Shown: positions 1-9,173 of the stretch, piece by piece
Position numbering within the stretch: the stretch's first letter is position 1
Layout of the letters: each line of letters begins with the position of its first letter
Assembly: GCF_001269365.1 (NCBI RefSeq)
Contig: NZ_CXOM01000002.1
Span: 504,001-568,000 of the forward strand
DNA: 64,000 nt
Direction of reading: 5' to 3'
From: Limnohabitans sp. Rim11
GTDB lineage: Bacteria > Pseudomonadota > Gammaproteobacteria > Burkholderiales > Burkholderiaceae_C
The notes under the pieces: generated by a model
Told to the model about the DNA's origin: nothing
Databases searched by the model: none
Seen by the model: only the letters and a program-made list of their open reading frames with translations
Made by a program: the position numbers and the translations under genes

Positions 1-938
1 TTGGTTATAGCGTCTTGGCGGAGGCAGGTTTTGATACCTACGGCTTTGTCACCATGTTTGGAAAACTACAGCAAGCCTCTGGGCTCAATGACCACGGTGG
101 ATTTCCTTATCTCAGAAGCCATCCGCTGACCACTGAACGCATCGCAGACATGCAATCGCGACAGCAACTTCTGAACAACAAAACCAACAACTTCAATGCA
201 GACCTGATTCAAGCCATGATGTCTGCCAGAGCTCGTACGCTGGCACAACCCGGCGTTGATGCGCTACGGTCTTGGGCGAATGAAGCCTCCGATCCCAACT
301 TGGGTCAACTGTCCCAAAGCAAACGAATAGGGGTTTTGTACGGTGCTTACATGTCTTTGATGCAGTTGCGAGACTTCAACAAAGCCAAAGCCTTAAGCGC
401 CCAACTAAGGCAAGCGGCCGCCAACCATCCTGCGGCATTGCGTTTGATTCAATTGCTAGAAGCGGAACTGGCCTTCAAAGAAGAAAACATTCGTGGTGCA
501 TTGAATTTACTCAGCAGTTCTGCCAGTCAAGGCGTGTGGCCACGTCCAGAGCTGATTTACATCAGCCAAGCAGTTGCGAGAGTTCATGTTCAGACACCTG
601 ACGCGGAAAGTACTGAGTTGTTGGGCAAGGCAATTAACCAACTTCAGCGCTGGGTGGTGCAACACCCCCTCGATGCACAAGCATGGCAAGTTCTGGCCTC
701 TTCATTTTCAGCACAAGGTCGTCTTCTGGCCAGTTTGCGTTCAGAGGGTGAGGCCCAATTGGCTCGCTGGGACATTGGGGCTGCCGTCGATCGTTTCAGG
801 GCGGCCCAAGATACTTCCAGAAAGTTGCCTGCACTCCTGCGCGATCACATTGAATCCTCCATTGTAGATGCCCGACTCCGGTATGCCCAAGGTCTGCTGA
901 AAGAGCAAATGATGGAGCGACAAGAACGCGGCAACTAA
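1..938 (+). CDS. M48 family metalloprotease with TPR-type C-terminus, 5' partial
   Basis: The reading frame is open from the window edge and ends at a TAA, so only the last 311 residues are visible; the HExxH catalytic motif lies outside the window. The first residues (GYSVLAEAGFDTYGF) and the motif SHPLTTERIADM match the end of the peptidase M48 domain in BepA/YfgC-type periplasmic proteases. The remaining ~230 residues are helical and alanine/leucine-rich, as expected for the TPR region that BepA uses to bind outer-membrane assembly substrates. By family the protein degrades or chaperones misfolded beta-barrel proteins in the periplasm. A TTG at 15 is not the real start. The gene converges on the minus-strand unit at 955-1973. 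Family assignment is confident; orthology to BepA is inferred. Confidence 0.8.
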   Translation, partial: GYSVLAEAGFDTYGFVTMFGKLQQASGLNDHGGFPYLRSHPLTTERIADMQSRQQLLNNKTNNFNADLIQAMMSARARTLAQPGVDALRSWANEASDPNLGQLSQSKRIGVLYGAYMSLMQLRDFNKAKALSAQLRQAAANHPAALRLIQLLEAELAFKEENIRGALNLLSSSASQGVWPRPELIYISQAVARVHVQTPDAESTELLGKAINQLQRWVVQHPLDAQAWQVLASSFSAQGRLLASLRSEGEAQLARWDIGAAVDRFRAAQDTSRKLPALLRDHIESSIVDARLRYAQGLLKEQMMERQERGN

Positions 939-954
939 CAGATGCCGAGCTAGA

Positions 955-1569
955 TCAATCGCAACGCATCCAGCCTTCAGCTGTCTTGTTGCATTTCAAA
1001 ACACCATCGGGCTCGCTTTGAGGGTGCTTCAAAAATTGCCAACGATTTTGAGATTTAGTGAACACATAGGTGTCTCGGAAATTGACCTTTTCTCCTTGAC
1101 TTGGCCTGTAAAAATAATCGCTGCTAAATTGAATGCTTGTTTCTTTTACCTGCCAATTTTTGAGGGTTTGAATATAAAGCTGTGCGCTACTTTCAATGTT
1201 TTGGATCTGATAAATGTTTCTTGGCTGAGCTTGATCTTCCCGTTCCACTCCTACTTCAACTTGCCTCTCGGCAGGTTGATTGATGGGGCGCGTTAAAACC
1301 TGATGGGTCATGCTGGCGATAGCGGGCATGGCCTCGCGAATGACGCGCAATTGAGCAGGCGTTAAATTTTCACCTTGAAGTTTGAAAGCTTTTTTGATGA
1401 ACAAATGTGGTGGCACTATTTCAAAGGCAATACCGTCGATCGTTTCGGTGTGGCCTTTGTCTACAAAAAAAGCACTGGCCCACGCCGAAGATAAACCAAT
1501 GGACAAGAGGAAGAGTGCAAACATCGTAGCGCTTATTTTGAGTGAACGGAAGGCCACAGGGGACACCAT
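955..1569 (-). CDS. secreted protein of unknown function, coupled to PLA2-like gene
   Basis: 204 residues. I do not recognise a family. Residues 1-32 form a typical Sec signal peptide: a basic N-terminus, the hydrophobic stretch MFALFLLSIGLSS and an AWA-S cleavage site, so the mature protein should be periplasmic or exported. The mature part is mostly polar, with two cysteines near the C-terminus (CNKTAEGWMRC) that could form a disulfide. The ATG at 1569 shares its A with the TGA stop of the preceding gene (TGATG), so translation is probably coupled. A TTG 18 nt upstream is also possible but less attractive. Context suggests a partner of the PLA2-like protein, perhaps an inhibitor or accessory factor; that is inference only. 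Confidence 0.7.
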   Translation of the reverse strand: MVSPVAFRSLKISATMFALFLLSIGLSSAWASAFFVDKGHTETIDGIAFEIVPPHLFIKKAFKLQGENLTPAQLRVIREAMPAIASMTHQVLTRPINQPAERQVEVGVEREDQAQPRNIYQIQNIESSAQLYIQTLKNWQVKETSIQFSSDYFYRPSQGEKVNFRDTYVFTKSQNRWQFLKHPQSEPDGVLKCNKTAEGWMRCD

Positions 1570-1973
1570 CAATCGCTTGCCCAGCAACTGTTAAATTGCG
1601 CATAGCTATAGGCACTACCCCCTAAAAACGCAACGCCAATGTAGTAAATACTGGAGATGGCGCCGCAAGCCCAAAAGCCACCGCCTTGGGAACTACAGTC
1701 ACTTTGGATGTTGTTAAAGAAGTTGGTGTCGGCCACGTCTTTTTCAAAACCACAAGTGGCATAACTTTGGTCATGTTCAAAACAAGCTTGAGAAATATCG
1801 ATACCGAACAAAATATCGGGAATGAATGCATCACTTCGGACAGTGCCACAGCCCGCACCTAATTCGTTGCCATCGATGCGTTTTCCGTTGGCGGTGCCTG
1901 AACTGAATCTTGATTTGAGCAATGGAACGCCGCCATGAATTTGGTCAGCCATATCTATTTCAACTGTTTGCAT
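1569..1973 (-). CDS. phospholipase A2-like protein with double-glycine leader
   Basis: 134 residues from the ATG at 1973, chosen because an AAGGA ribosome site lies 6 nt upstream; the frame is open further 5' without such a site. Residues 1-15 (MQTVEIDMADQIHGG) look like a bacteriocin-type leader: hydrophobic residues at -12, -7 and -4 and Gly-Gly at -2/-1, the signal cut by peptidase-containing ABC exporters. The rest follows the pattern of bacterial PLA2 domains: GCG then IPD (residues 41-53), C64-x2-H67-D68 catalytic dyad, Y71, CG at 74-75, a CDxxF-like ADTNF (81-85), and a C-terminal helix with GGSAYSYAQ. The usual cysteines at positions 70 and 81 are Ser and Ala, a possible paired loss of one disulfide. 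Predicted role: exported phospholipid hydrolase or toxin. No exporter gene is in the window. Confidence 0.65.
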   Translation of the reverse strand: MQTVEIDMADQIHGGVPLLKSRFSSGTANGKRIDGNELGAGCGTVRSDAFIPDILFGIDISQACFEHDQSYATCGFEKDVADTNFFNNIQSDCSSQGGGFWACGAISSIYYIGVAFLGGSAYSYAQFNSCWASD

Positions 1974-1988
1974 ATTTTTTCCTTTTTT

Positions 1989-2011
1989 AAAAACAGCTCG
2001 ATGTTGAGCTG
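1989..2011 (-). terminator. terminator-like hairpin in the leader of the PLA2-like gene
   Basis: On the minus strand CAGCTC (2011-2006), a 6-nt loop and GAGCTG (1999-1994) form a perfect 6-bp stem followed directly by five T (1993-1989). It ends five bases before the AAGGA ribosome site of the gene starting at 1973. A hairpin plus T-run here could end transcription before the gene (attenuation). The stem is short, so strength is uncertain. Confidence 0.4.
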
Positions 2012-2045
2012 CCTTCATCCTAGGGCGCCGCCATAGTTTTGACCC

Positions 2046-2065
2046 CTGCATTGACTTACATGCAG
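2046..2065. repeat. inverted repeat between divergent genes
   Basis: CTGCAT, an 8-nt spacer and ATGCAG form a perfect 6+6 inverted repeat in the intergenic region between the PLA2-like gene (minus) and the DUF3717/DUF1289 gene (plus). It could be a regulator-binding site for either gene. No regulator is assigned. Confidence 0.3.
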
Positions 2066-2068
2066 TCG

Positions 2069-2096
2069 TTGAAGGGCTTTCCTAAACCGGTATGAT
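2069..2096 (+). promoter_or_regulatory. candidate sigma70 promoter
   Basis: TTGAAG (2069-2074) and TATGAT (2091-2096) are separated by 16 bp, a good match to -35/-10 elements. Transcription would begin near 2103, 25 nt before the ATG at 2128. Confidence 0.45.
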
Positions 2097-2127
2097 TCGA
2101 TGGCACTTTTAGGCTCTATCTCTCCTC

Positions 2128-2589
2128 ATGGCAGGCATCCACATCACCGACATCGAAGCGGCCATCAATTACTGGCGGGAAAAAAATCCGTCTCCCGATG
2201 GCGTGACTTTGCCCCGCGAATTGCGCGCATTGGCGGAGGTGTACGCCTTGATGGTTTACTTCAAAGAAGATGAAGCCGACGAATTCAGTTTGCCTTTGCC
2301 AGCGGCAGAGGCCTGGCAAGCGTGGTATGCCAGCACACCCGATACGCCCTGCATTGCCATCTGCTCAACCTTTCAGGGAGATCCTGAATGCAAAGGCTGT
2401 GGTCGAACTTTTGAAGAGGTTCAGTTGTGGACTGAACTCAGTCCCGGCGAGAAGCGCAGCGTTTGGCGCCGCATCACGGTGGATGGCACGTCCTGGCGAT
2501 TCAATCGCTATGCCGAGCGCGCAGCAGAAGACCGCAACTTAGCCAAAGCGGCAGCAGAAGCCCAAGTGCCTTTGGGATTTAAAAGCTAA
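2128..2589 (+). CDS. DUF3717/DUF1289 domain protein
   Basis: 153 residues. Residues ~5-50 (ITDIEAAINYW... ELRALAEVYALMV) match DUF3717. Residues ~75-120 contain the DUF1289 cysteine motif PCIAIC...CKGCGRT followed by LW..LSPGEKRSVWRRI; the four cysteines could bind a small metal or Fe-S site. The function of both domains is unknown. No clear Shine-Dalgarno precedes the ATG, so the message may be nearly leaderless or use another recognition mode. Its stop abuts the stop of the convergent yaeQ gene with no spacer. Confidence 0.8.
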   Translation: MAGIHITDIEAAINYWREKNPSPDGVTLPRELRALAEVYALMVYFKEDEADEFSLPLPAAEAWQAWYASTPDTPCIAICSTFQGDPECKGCGRTFEEVQLWTELSPGEKRSVWRRITVDGTSWRFNRYAERAAEDRNLAKAAAEAQVPLGFKS

Positions 2590-3150
2590 TTATTTCCAGC
2601 GCTGCACTTCCAAGTGCACGCTGTCTTTGGCATTGCTGAGGGTCAGCTCACCTTCTTGTACGGTGGCCTGAATTTGCATGCTGCGCTCTGCCAATTTGGC
2701 CAAGGCCTGGCTGGCTTCTGTCGGCACGCGCCAAACCTGCAACTTCTCCATGCGAGTCAGCTTGTTCTCAATGCCTTTCCACCAAACTTCAGCGGCATGG
2801 TTAAAGCAATAAACCATGACAGCTTCGGCCTTTTGACATGCTTTGTTCAAGGGCTTGTCTTCGGGTTGACCGACCTCCACCCACAAACGTGTTTGACCTG
2901 TGAAGTCACGCAATGACAAATCCGGATCGTCTGGATCGGACAGGCCCGCACCAAACGCCAACACGCCATCGCCGTTCAAATCGGCCTGCAATTTGTAGGC
3001 ATTCAAAGACAAAGCGAGCAAGCGAATCATCATGCGCTCGTCTGTTTCGCTAGGGTGCCGCGCTAGTGTGAGCGCATGGTCTGCGTAATAGCTGTGGTCA
3101 ATGTCGGCAATCGAGAGATTGACTTTGTAGATGGTCGATTTGAGTGCCAT
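2590..3150 (-). CDS. yaeQ: YaeQ family protein
   Basis: 186 residues, close to the usual ~180 of YaeQ. The N-terminus (MALKSTIYKVNLSIADIDHSYYADH, split here only for description) and SETDERMMIRLLALSLNA, then LWVEVGQP, are hallmarks of this PD-(D/E)XK-fold family. E. coli YaeQ was reported to compensate for loss of RfaH, but a molecular activity is not established. It starts 5 bp after purB ends on the same strand, so the two are probably co-transcribed. Confidence 0.85.
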   Translation of the reverse strand: MALKSTIYKVNLSIADIDHSYYADHALTLARHPSETDERMMIRLLALSLNAYKLQADLNGDGVLAFGAGLSDPDDPDLSLRDFTGQTRLWVEVGQPEDKPLNKACQKAEAVMVYCFNHAAEVWWKGIENKLTRMEKLQVWRVPTEASQALAKLAERSMQIQATVQEGELTLSNAKDSVHLEVQRWK

Positions 3151-3155
3151 TCCGT

Positions 3156-4601
<1,446 letters not shown>

Positions 4602-4670
4602 TTAGACATCCTCTAGAATGCTTCCCAGTTAAGAACTTATCTTTGAATCACTTTAGACAAGACCAGACCC

Positions 4671-5285
4671 ATGAAATTGATCGGTTCACCTACCAGCCCT
4701 TATGTCCGCAAAGTTTGCATTGTGATGGCAGAGAAAAAGCTGGATTACCGAATGGTCGTCGAGGACGTCTGGTCAGCCACGACCACCATCCACAGCTCTA
4801 ACCCGCTGGGCAAGGTGCCCTGTTTGGTCTTGGAGGGTGGCGAAGCAGTCTTTGATTCGCGCGTCATTGTGGAATACCTCGACACTTTGTCTCCCGTTGG
4901 CAAGCTCATTCCCACCAATGGCCGGGAACGGGCTGAAGTCAAAACATGGGAAGCCTTGGCCGATGGCCTCCTAGATGCCGCTTTATTGGCACGCATGGAA
5001 AAAGTGTGGGTCCACCGCACAGCCGAACAAAGAAGTCAGGCTTGGATTGACCGTCAACTTGAAAAAATTTCAGAATCCTTGCGCGCCATGTCGCAGGGTT
5101 TGGCAGACAAGCCCTATTGCTCGGGCGCCTATCTGACCTTGTCAGACATTGCTGTTGGTTGTGCCTTGGGCTATCTGGATTTTAGATTTCCAGAAATTGC
5201 TTGGCGGACCGCTTACCCCAACTTGGATAAGCTCCACGCCAAGTTGATGCAGCGTCAAAGCTTCATTGACAGCTTGCCCAAGTAA
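4671..5285 (+). CDS. glutathione S-transferase family protein
   Basis: 204 residues. The N-terminal thioredoxin-like domain (residues 1-80) has the GST features SPTSPYVRKV near the start, NPLGKVPCLV with the conserved cis-proline, and DSRVIVEYLD for glutathione binding. The C-terminal helical domain (~90-200) includes TLSDIAVGCALGYLDFRFPEI, the N-capping region typical of GSTs. A Ser near position 6-9 is the likely thiol-activating residue. Substrate is unknown; a role in detoxification or stress is inferred from the family. It is divergent from purB and convergent with the membrane-lipid operon. Confidence 0.88.
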   Translation: MKLIGSPTSPYVRKVCIVMAEKKLDYRMVVEDVWSATTTIHSSNPLGKVPCLVLEGGEAVFDSRVIVEYLDTLSPVGKLIPTNGRERAEVKTWEALADGLLDAALLARMEKVWVHRTAEQRSQAWIDRQLEKISESLRAMSQGLADKPYCSGAYLTLSDIAVGCALGYLDFRFPEIAWRTAYPNLDKLHAKLMQRQSFIDSLPK

Positions 5286-5345
5286 CTTAGGCTCTTTGCT
5301 TAGGCCTTTACTTGGGCCCTTTAAAACACACGCCTGTGAATTGGT

Positions 5346-5780
5346 TTAACTATTGGCCCGACCTTTGAGCCAACGCATGAGCGAACCCACCACCGGCAAT
5401 TTTTCGTAAAGCTCTTCGGCCGCATCCCAATAATCTCGGTGCAGGCTAATTTGACCTTGCTCGTCTAAAACCAAATGGGTGGTGCCAAGTACCACTTGTT
5501 CGGTTTGTGTGTCAAAGCGTTTGAACTTGAAACGAAACTCCCAAGTGAAGAAGGCTTGCGAGCCGTCGACAATTTGCGCAACGATGACAAATCGTGGCTG
5601 CGTCAACGAAACATACATGTGCTGAAAAATTCGCTCAATTTCTGCCGTTCCTTTGACGTCATTGAACGGATCCTTGAAGCGTGCAGTTGGCGCATACAGG
5701 TTTTTAATTTGCCCGACCGATTCAGGTGTGAGTGTTTCAAAGTAATGCGCAATGTCTTTAAATTTTTGGCGATGCGTCAT
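5346..5780 (-). CDS. NTF2/SnoaL-like protein, last gene of lipid operon
   Basis: 144 residues. The pattern HYFETLTPESVGQIKNLYAPTARFKDPFNDVKG followed by a central F-H-M segment and a W-E-F-R-F-K strand is that of nuclear-transport-factor-2-like cone folds, which serve as small enzymes or ligand-binding subunits. It starts 2 bp after the SDR stop and is the 3' gene of the operon running from about 13.1 kb. Similar NTF2-like genes accompany cfa-DUF1365-FAD oxidase clusters elsewhere. Catalytic role is unknown. Confidence 0.75.
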   Translation of the reverse strand: MTHRQKFKDIAHYFETLTPESVGQIKNLYAPTARFKDPFNDVKGTAEIERIFQHMYVSLTQPRFVIVAQIVDGSQAFFTWEFRFKFKRFDTQTEQVVLGTTHLVLDEQGQISLHRDYWDAAEELYEKLPVVGSLMRWLKGRANS

Positions 5781-5782
5781 TT

Positions 5783-6661
5783 TTAAAGCCCTGTAAATCG
5801 TCGCACCAAAGCAAAATACAAACGGTAGGGCATGAGCCGCATCAACTTAAGCCACAAAGTAAACCGCTTTGGAAAATGAATGTCGAAGGCACCCTTTGCC
5901 CAGCCCTCTAACATGGCTTGCGCAGCCTGCTCTGGGCTTAAAAGTGCCGGCATTTGAAAATTGTTTTGTGCCGTTAAAGGTGTGGCCACAAAACCAGGAC
6001 TGATCAAACTCACGCCGATGCCCCTGTCTTGCAAATCCATGTACAAGGTTTCAGCCAAGTTGGTCATGGCCGCTTTGGTCGGCCCATAAGCCAAACCGTT
6101 GGGCAATCCGCGCCAACCCGCCACGCTGCTGACCAAACTAATATGACCCAACCCCTGTTGCAACATCACGGGCAAGGCCTCACCCAACACCCGTAACAAG
6201 CCGTTGTAGTTGACCTCTTGATGCCGCAGCATATCGGACAAATCGAAATCGGTGGCACGCTGCGCACGGTAATGCCCAGCGCAATACAAAAGCATGTCGA
6301 TAGGGCCTTGGGCCACCACTTGGCGCGTGACGTATTTCACTTGCAAGCCATCGGTCACATCCAATGGAAACAGCTCAAGTCGTTTGCCCTCGGATTCGCT
6401 TTGCCGGGCCCAATCTGACAACGCACCCAACTCGCGAGCCGAAATAACAATGTGTGCACCGGCCGCTTGAAGTGCTTGCGCACACGCCAAACCGATGCCA
6501 CTCGAGGCACCTACCAACCAAACACGTTTGCCACGCCAATCTTGAAGTGGCGCGTTGAAAGGCTGCCCCCATTTGCGCGGGGTTTTGTGCGCTATGGCGG
6601 GTAATTGATCAAGCGCGTTTTTGACCACCAATTCGTTGGCAGGCGTTGCTGGCGCGCTCAT
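5783..6661 (-). CDS. short-chain dehydrogenase/reductase
   Basis: 292 residues. After a ~45-residue N-terminal extension comes a classical SDR Rossmann domain: VGASSGIGLA (nucleotide-binding glycine motif), YCAGH (NNAG equivalent), the catalytic Ser in SLVSSVAGWRG and YGPTK (catalytic Tyr-x3-Lys), then SPGFVATPL. It should oxidise or reduce a lipid-like or carbonyl substrate with NAD(P)H in the cytoplasm. The start overlaps the DUF3833 stop by 4 nt (ATGA), indicating tight coupling. The C-terminus is hydrophobic and basic and may touch the membrane. Confidence 0.87.
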   Translation of the reverse strand: MSAPATPANELVVKNALDQLPAIAHKTPRKWGQPFNAPLQDWRGKRVWLVGASSGIGLACAQALQAAGAHIVISARELGALSDWARQSESEGKRLELFPLDVTDGLQVKYVTRQVVAQGPIDMLLYCAGHYRAQRATDFDLSDMLRHQEVNYNGLLRVLGEALPVMLQQGLGHISLVSSVAGWRGLPNGLAYGPTKAAMTNLAETLYMDLQDRGIGVSLISPGFVATPLTAQNNFQMPALLSPEQAAQAMLEGWAKGAFDIHFPKRFTLWLKLMRLMPYRLYFALVRRFTGL

Positions 6662-7275
6662 GATTGGCCTTTGTTGGGCGTGAGAATCGGCATGGTTTTG
6701 CGCCGCTTGAATGACAAAGTCACTTCACCCAAGCGAACGCCAAATTTGCTCATGACGGCTTTGTTGATCATGACCTCTTCGTCCATCAAGAACATCCAAT
6801 CATCAAACTCAACATTCCAAACCCTGCCATCTACAGGCAAGGCCAGTGTGTACTGCCATCGGAACGCATTGCCGCTGACCGCGCCTTGCGCGACGCCCAC
6901 CACATCGTCTGCACGGCCTTCATATTTGCCATTGGGCAACGCTTTCAAGCGCCATATGCGGCGCTGTTTGGTGCCATCTGAATATTGAAAATCCTCATCC
7001 AACACACCGTCGTCGCCTTGCCACTGGCAGTCCATTTGAACTTTGAATCGCTTCACCACTGCGCCGCTTCTGTCTGTAAAAACACCCCAAGCGTCCACGG
7101 GACCATTGAAATAAGTTCGCAAATCAAGCGCTGGTTTTTGCTGACTGTAATCGGACACTTGCGGGCCTGCGCATCCCGCCACACTTACCGCAGCAGCACC
7201 CAAAACGCTTGCCTTAATCAGCCAAGGCGATGTCAGCCCCTTGGCCATTGTTTGAAGTGATTGTCGACGGTTCAT
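6658..7275 (-). CDS. DUF3833 family lipoprotein
   Basis: 205 residues. The N-terminus has a basic region, a hydrophobic core and the lipobox VAGC, with Cys near residue 35, so the mature protein is probably lipid-anchored. The first residues also contain RRQS, which may allow Tat export. The mature part (YFNGPVDAWGVFTDRSG...WNVEFDDWMFLMDEEVMINKAVMSKFG) matches DUF3833, a family of unknown function usually encoded beside cfa, DUF1365 and SDR genes. Its start overlaps the MFS stop by 4 nt and its stop overlaps the SDR start by 4 nt. Confidence 0.85.
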   Translation of the reverse strand: MNRRQSLQTMAKGLTSPWLIKASVLGAAAVSVAGCAGPQVSDYSQQKPALDLRTYFNGPVDAWGVFTDRSGAVVKRFKVQMDCQWQGDDGVLDEDFQYSDGTKQRRIWRLKALPNGKYEGRADDVVGVAQGAVSGNAFRWQYTLALPVDGRVWNVEFDDWMFLMDEEVMINKAVMSKFGVRLGEVTLSFKRRKTMPILTPNKGQS

Positions 7276-8603
7276 GAGGGACTCCGAGTAGGTGTGGGGG
7301 AAAGATTAGTGGCTTCAGACTTGGCAGATGCGCGCCAAAATAAAAGTAAAAGCACAGCCGCGAGCAACTTCAATGCGCAGGGAAACAAACCGTAGGCTAG
7401 GCTGAGTGCTTGAAGGCCATTGGCATCTTGTGTGCCAGGTGAATAACCCCACCAAGAGAGCAGGGGCAAGCTCAAGCCTGCAGCCAATGCCAGGTTGAAC
7501 TTGCTTGCCAAATTCCACCAGCCCAAATAAACACCTTCGGCGCGGCCGCGTTGGCCCCAACGATCTATCAAGCCATTCAGCATGGCGCCAGGCACCACCA
7601 AGTCGGCGCCCAACGCGGTGCCCGATGCCACGCAAATGGCCAAGTACGCCCACTCATCGCCGGCACCCAATTGGCTCACCCCGATAAAACTGATCACGGC
7701 CAGCACCATGCCAAATAACCAAGCGCGCGGCAAATCGAATCGTTTGATTGCCATGAGCCACAAAGGCAGTGACAACGCCCCCGACAAAAAGTACGCGCCT
7801 AAAAACAAAGGCACATGCGATGGCGTGACTCGAATTTGATCTTCAACAAAAAATAAAACCAGGCTGGCGGGTACCGCACTGGCAATCCCATTGACGACAA
7901 AAATGAGGAGCAACTTTGAAAACTGCTTTTTGCGAAAGGGCGCCAACAGGCCAAAGGCTTGGCTATTCTGAGACGGTGACACTTCACCAGAAACTGTTGC
8001 CACTGTTGGTTGATGTCTCCAAGCAAAACGCCAGCTCAAGACTCCCAACAAAAGCAAAGCGGCCAACAAAACGGCATTGAGGGTCCAACCCAACCACAAG
8101 GGCAGCATGGCCGCCAAAACCACACCCCACAGACCCGCACCCTCGCGCCAAGCCAATACACGACTTTGCTGTAAGGCGCTGCCCCCCAATCGCGTCACCC
8201 ATGCTTGATGCAGAATGCACAAGACGCTGTAGCACAAGTGGCATGCCGTGACACAAACCGCCACCCAAGCGGCGTAGACACTTGGTTGATCCCACGAGGG
8301 TGGATTGAACAAGGCCGCGAAAGAAATTCCGAGCGCAGCAGAAAAAATCAATGCGGCCACCACAACGGCTTGCATCGATTTGGCATACAGCCAATCGCTG
8401 AAGCGGCCAATAAAGGGGTCGGTCACGGCATCGATCAATCGCGTCAACAACAACACCATGCCAAGCAAGCTCAAAGGGACTGCATATTGAGTGGCATACA
8501 GATGCGGCACATTGACGTACATGGGCAAGGCCACGAACGCCAATGGCAAAGCCAGCAAGCCATAAGCTGCCGCGTTTCCATGCGAAATGGCCATGGTGCT
8601 CAT
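7272..8603 (-). CDS. MFS transporter (GPH/MFS_2-like) of lipid operon
   Basis: 443 residues from the ATG at 8603, which overlaps the previous stop as ATGA; an in-frame TTG 15 nt upstream is the alternative. The protein is almost entirely transmembrane, with about 12 hydrophobic segments. The first half has LLTRLIDAVTDPFIGRFSDW, characteristic of the glycoside-pentoside-hexuronide/MFS_2 group that includes MelB-type sugar symporters and lysophospholipid carriers. In this operon a lipid or lysolipid substrate is plausible but unproven. Confidence 0.85.
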   Translation of the reverse strand: MSTMAISHGNAAAYGLLALPLAFVALPMYVNVPHLYATQYAVPLSLLGMVLLLTRLIDAVTDPFIGRFSDWLYAKSMQAVVVAALIFSAALGISFAALFNPPSWDQPSVYAAWVAVCVTACHLCYSVLCILHQAWVTRLGGSALQQSRVLAWREGAGLWGVVLAAMLPLWLGWTLNAVLLAALLLLGVLSWRFAWRHQPTVATVSGEVSPSQNSQAFGLLAPFRKKQFSKLLLIFVVNGIASAVPASLVLFFVEDQIRVTPSHVPLFLGAYFLSGALSLPLWLMAIKRFDLPRAWLFGMVLAVISFIGVSQLGAGDEWAYLAICVASGTALGADLVVPGAMLNGLIDRWGQRGRAEGVYLGWWNLASKFNLALAAGLSLPLLSWWGYSPGTQDANGLQALSLAYGLFPCALKLLAAVLLLLFWRASAKSEATNLSPTPTRSPS

Positions 8604-9172
8604 GGCTTGTTCATCCAAGCTTTTCTGATCTCGGGTGCAGAGGTGGCCTCATGCAACCAAATTCCAAAAAACAGGTTTGCAAATTGCGTGTCTGCAATCA
8701 TGCCAACTCGTTTTTGATTGGCCCAAAATTCAGCGCCTTCGTTGGGCTTGTAAATGCCCAGCAGCTTGTCACCTTTGTCGACCGTTGGAAATATCCGGGT
8801 CATGGCTTGGAGCCAGGCGGCTTCTTGGTCCGCGGTGAACTTGCCAACCCGCTTCATTTCTTCAATGGACCGTTTGGCAATGTCTTTGCCTTCAAATTTG
8901 CGCAGGTACGAGAGTTCTAATCCGAAATTTTGCGCACTGTATTGCAGCACTGAAAAATCCGGCCGCGTCCACAAGCGCGCATCATAAATTTCAAAGCCCC
9001 AAATCTTAAGGCGCTGCGCCTCACTGGGTTTGAAGCCAGGCAAGATTTGTTCGCTGGCATGACCCTGCACATGAACGGTCAAGACGGCCAGCATCAAGGC
9101 GCACTGGCCCATGCACTTTACTGCGCGTTGAAGCAACTGCCTGTGGGCTGACTTTGATTGCTTGCTGGCCAC
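8600..9172 (-). CDS. chalcone isomerase-like periplasmic protein
   Basis: 190 residues. An N-terminal signal peptide (hydrophobic stretch after ~20 residues, likely cleavage near GHASEQ) is followed by a domain resembling the chalcone-isomerase-like family: GFEIYDARLWTRPDF, LELSYLRKFEGKDIAKRSIEEM, and FANLFFGIWLHEATSAPEIRKAW at the C-terminus. Bacterial members are not flavonoid enzymes and may bind fatty acids. The gene begins 2 nt after the methyltransferase stop and overlaps the MFS start by 4 nt, so it belongs to the same transcript. Confidence 0.82.
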   Translation of the reverse strand: MASKQSKSAHRQLLQRAVKCMGQCALMLAVLTVHVQGHASEQILPGFKPSEAQRLKIWGFEIYDARLWTRPDFSVLQYSAQNFGLELSYLRKFEGKDIAKRSIEEMKRVGKFTADQEAAWLQAMTRIFPTVDKGDKLLGIYKPNEGAEFWANQKRVGMIADTQFANLFFGIWLHEATSAPEIRKAWMNKP

Positions 9173-9173
9173 G

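Noticed and set aside
1974..2051. Longer N-terminus for the PLA2-like protein
   Set aside because: It would translate through the hairpin and ribosome site; AAGGA at correct distance from the ATG at 1973 decides the start and exposes the leader.
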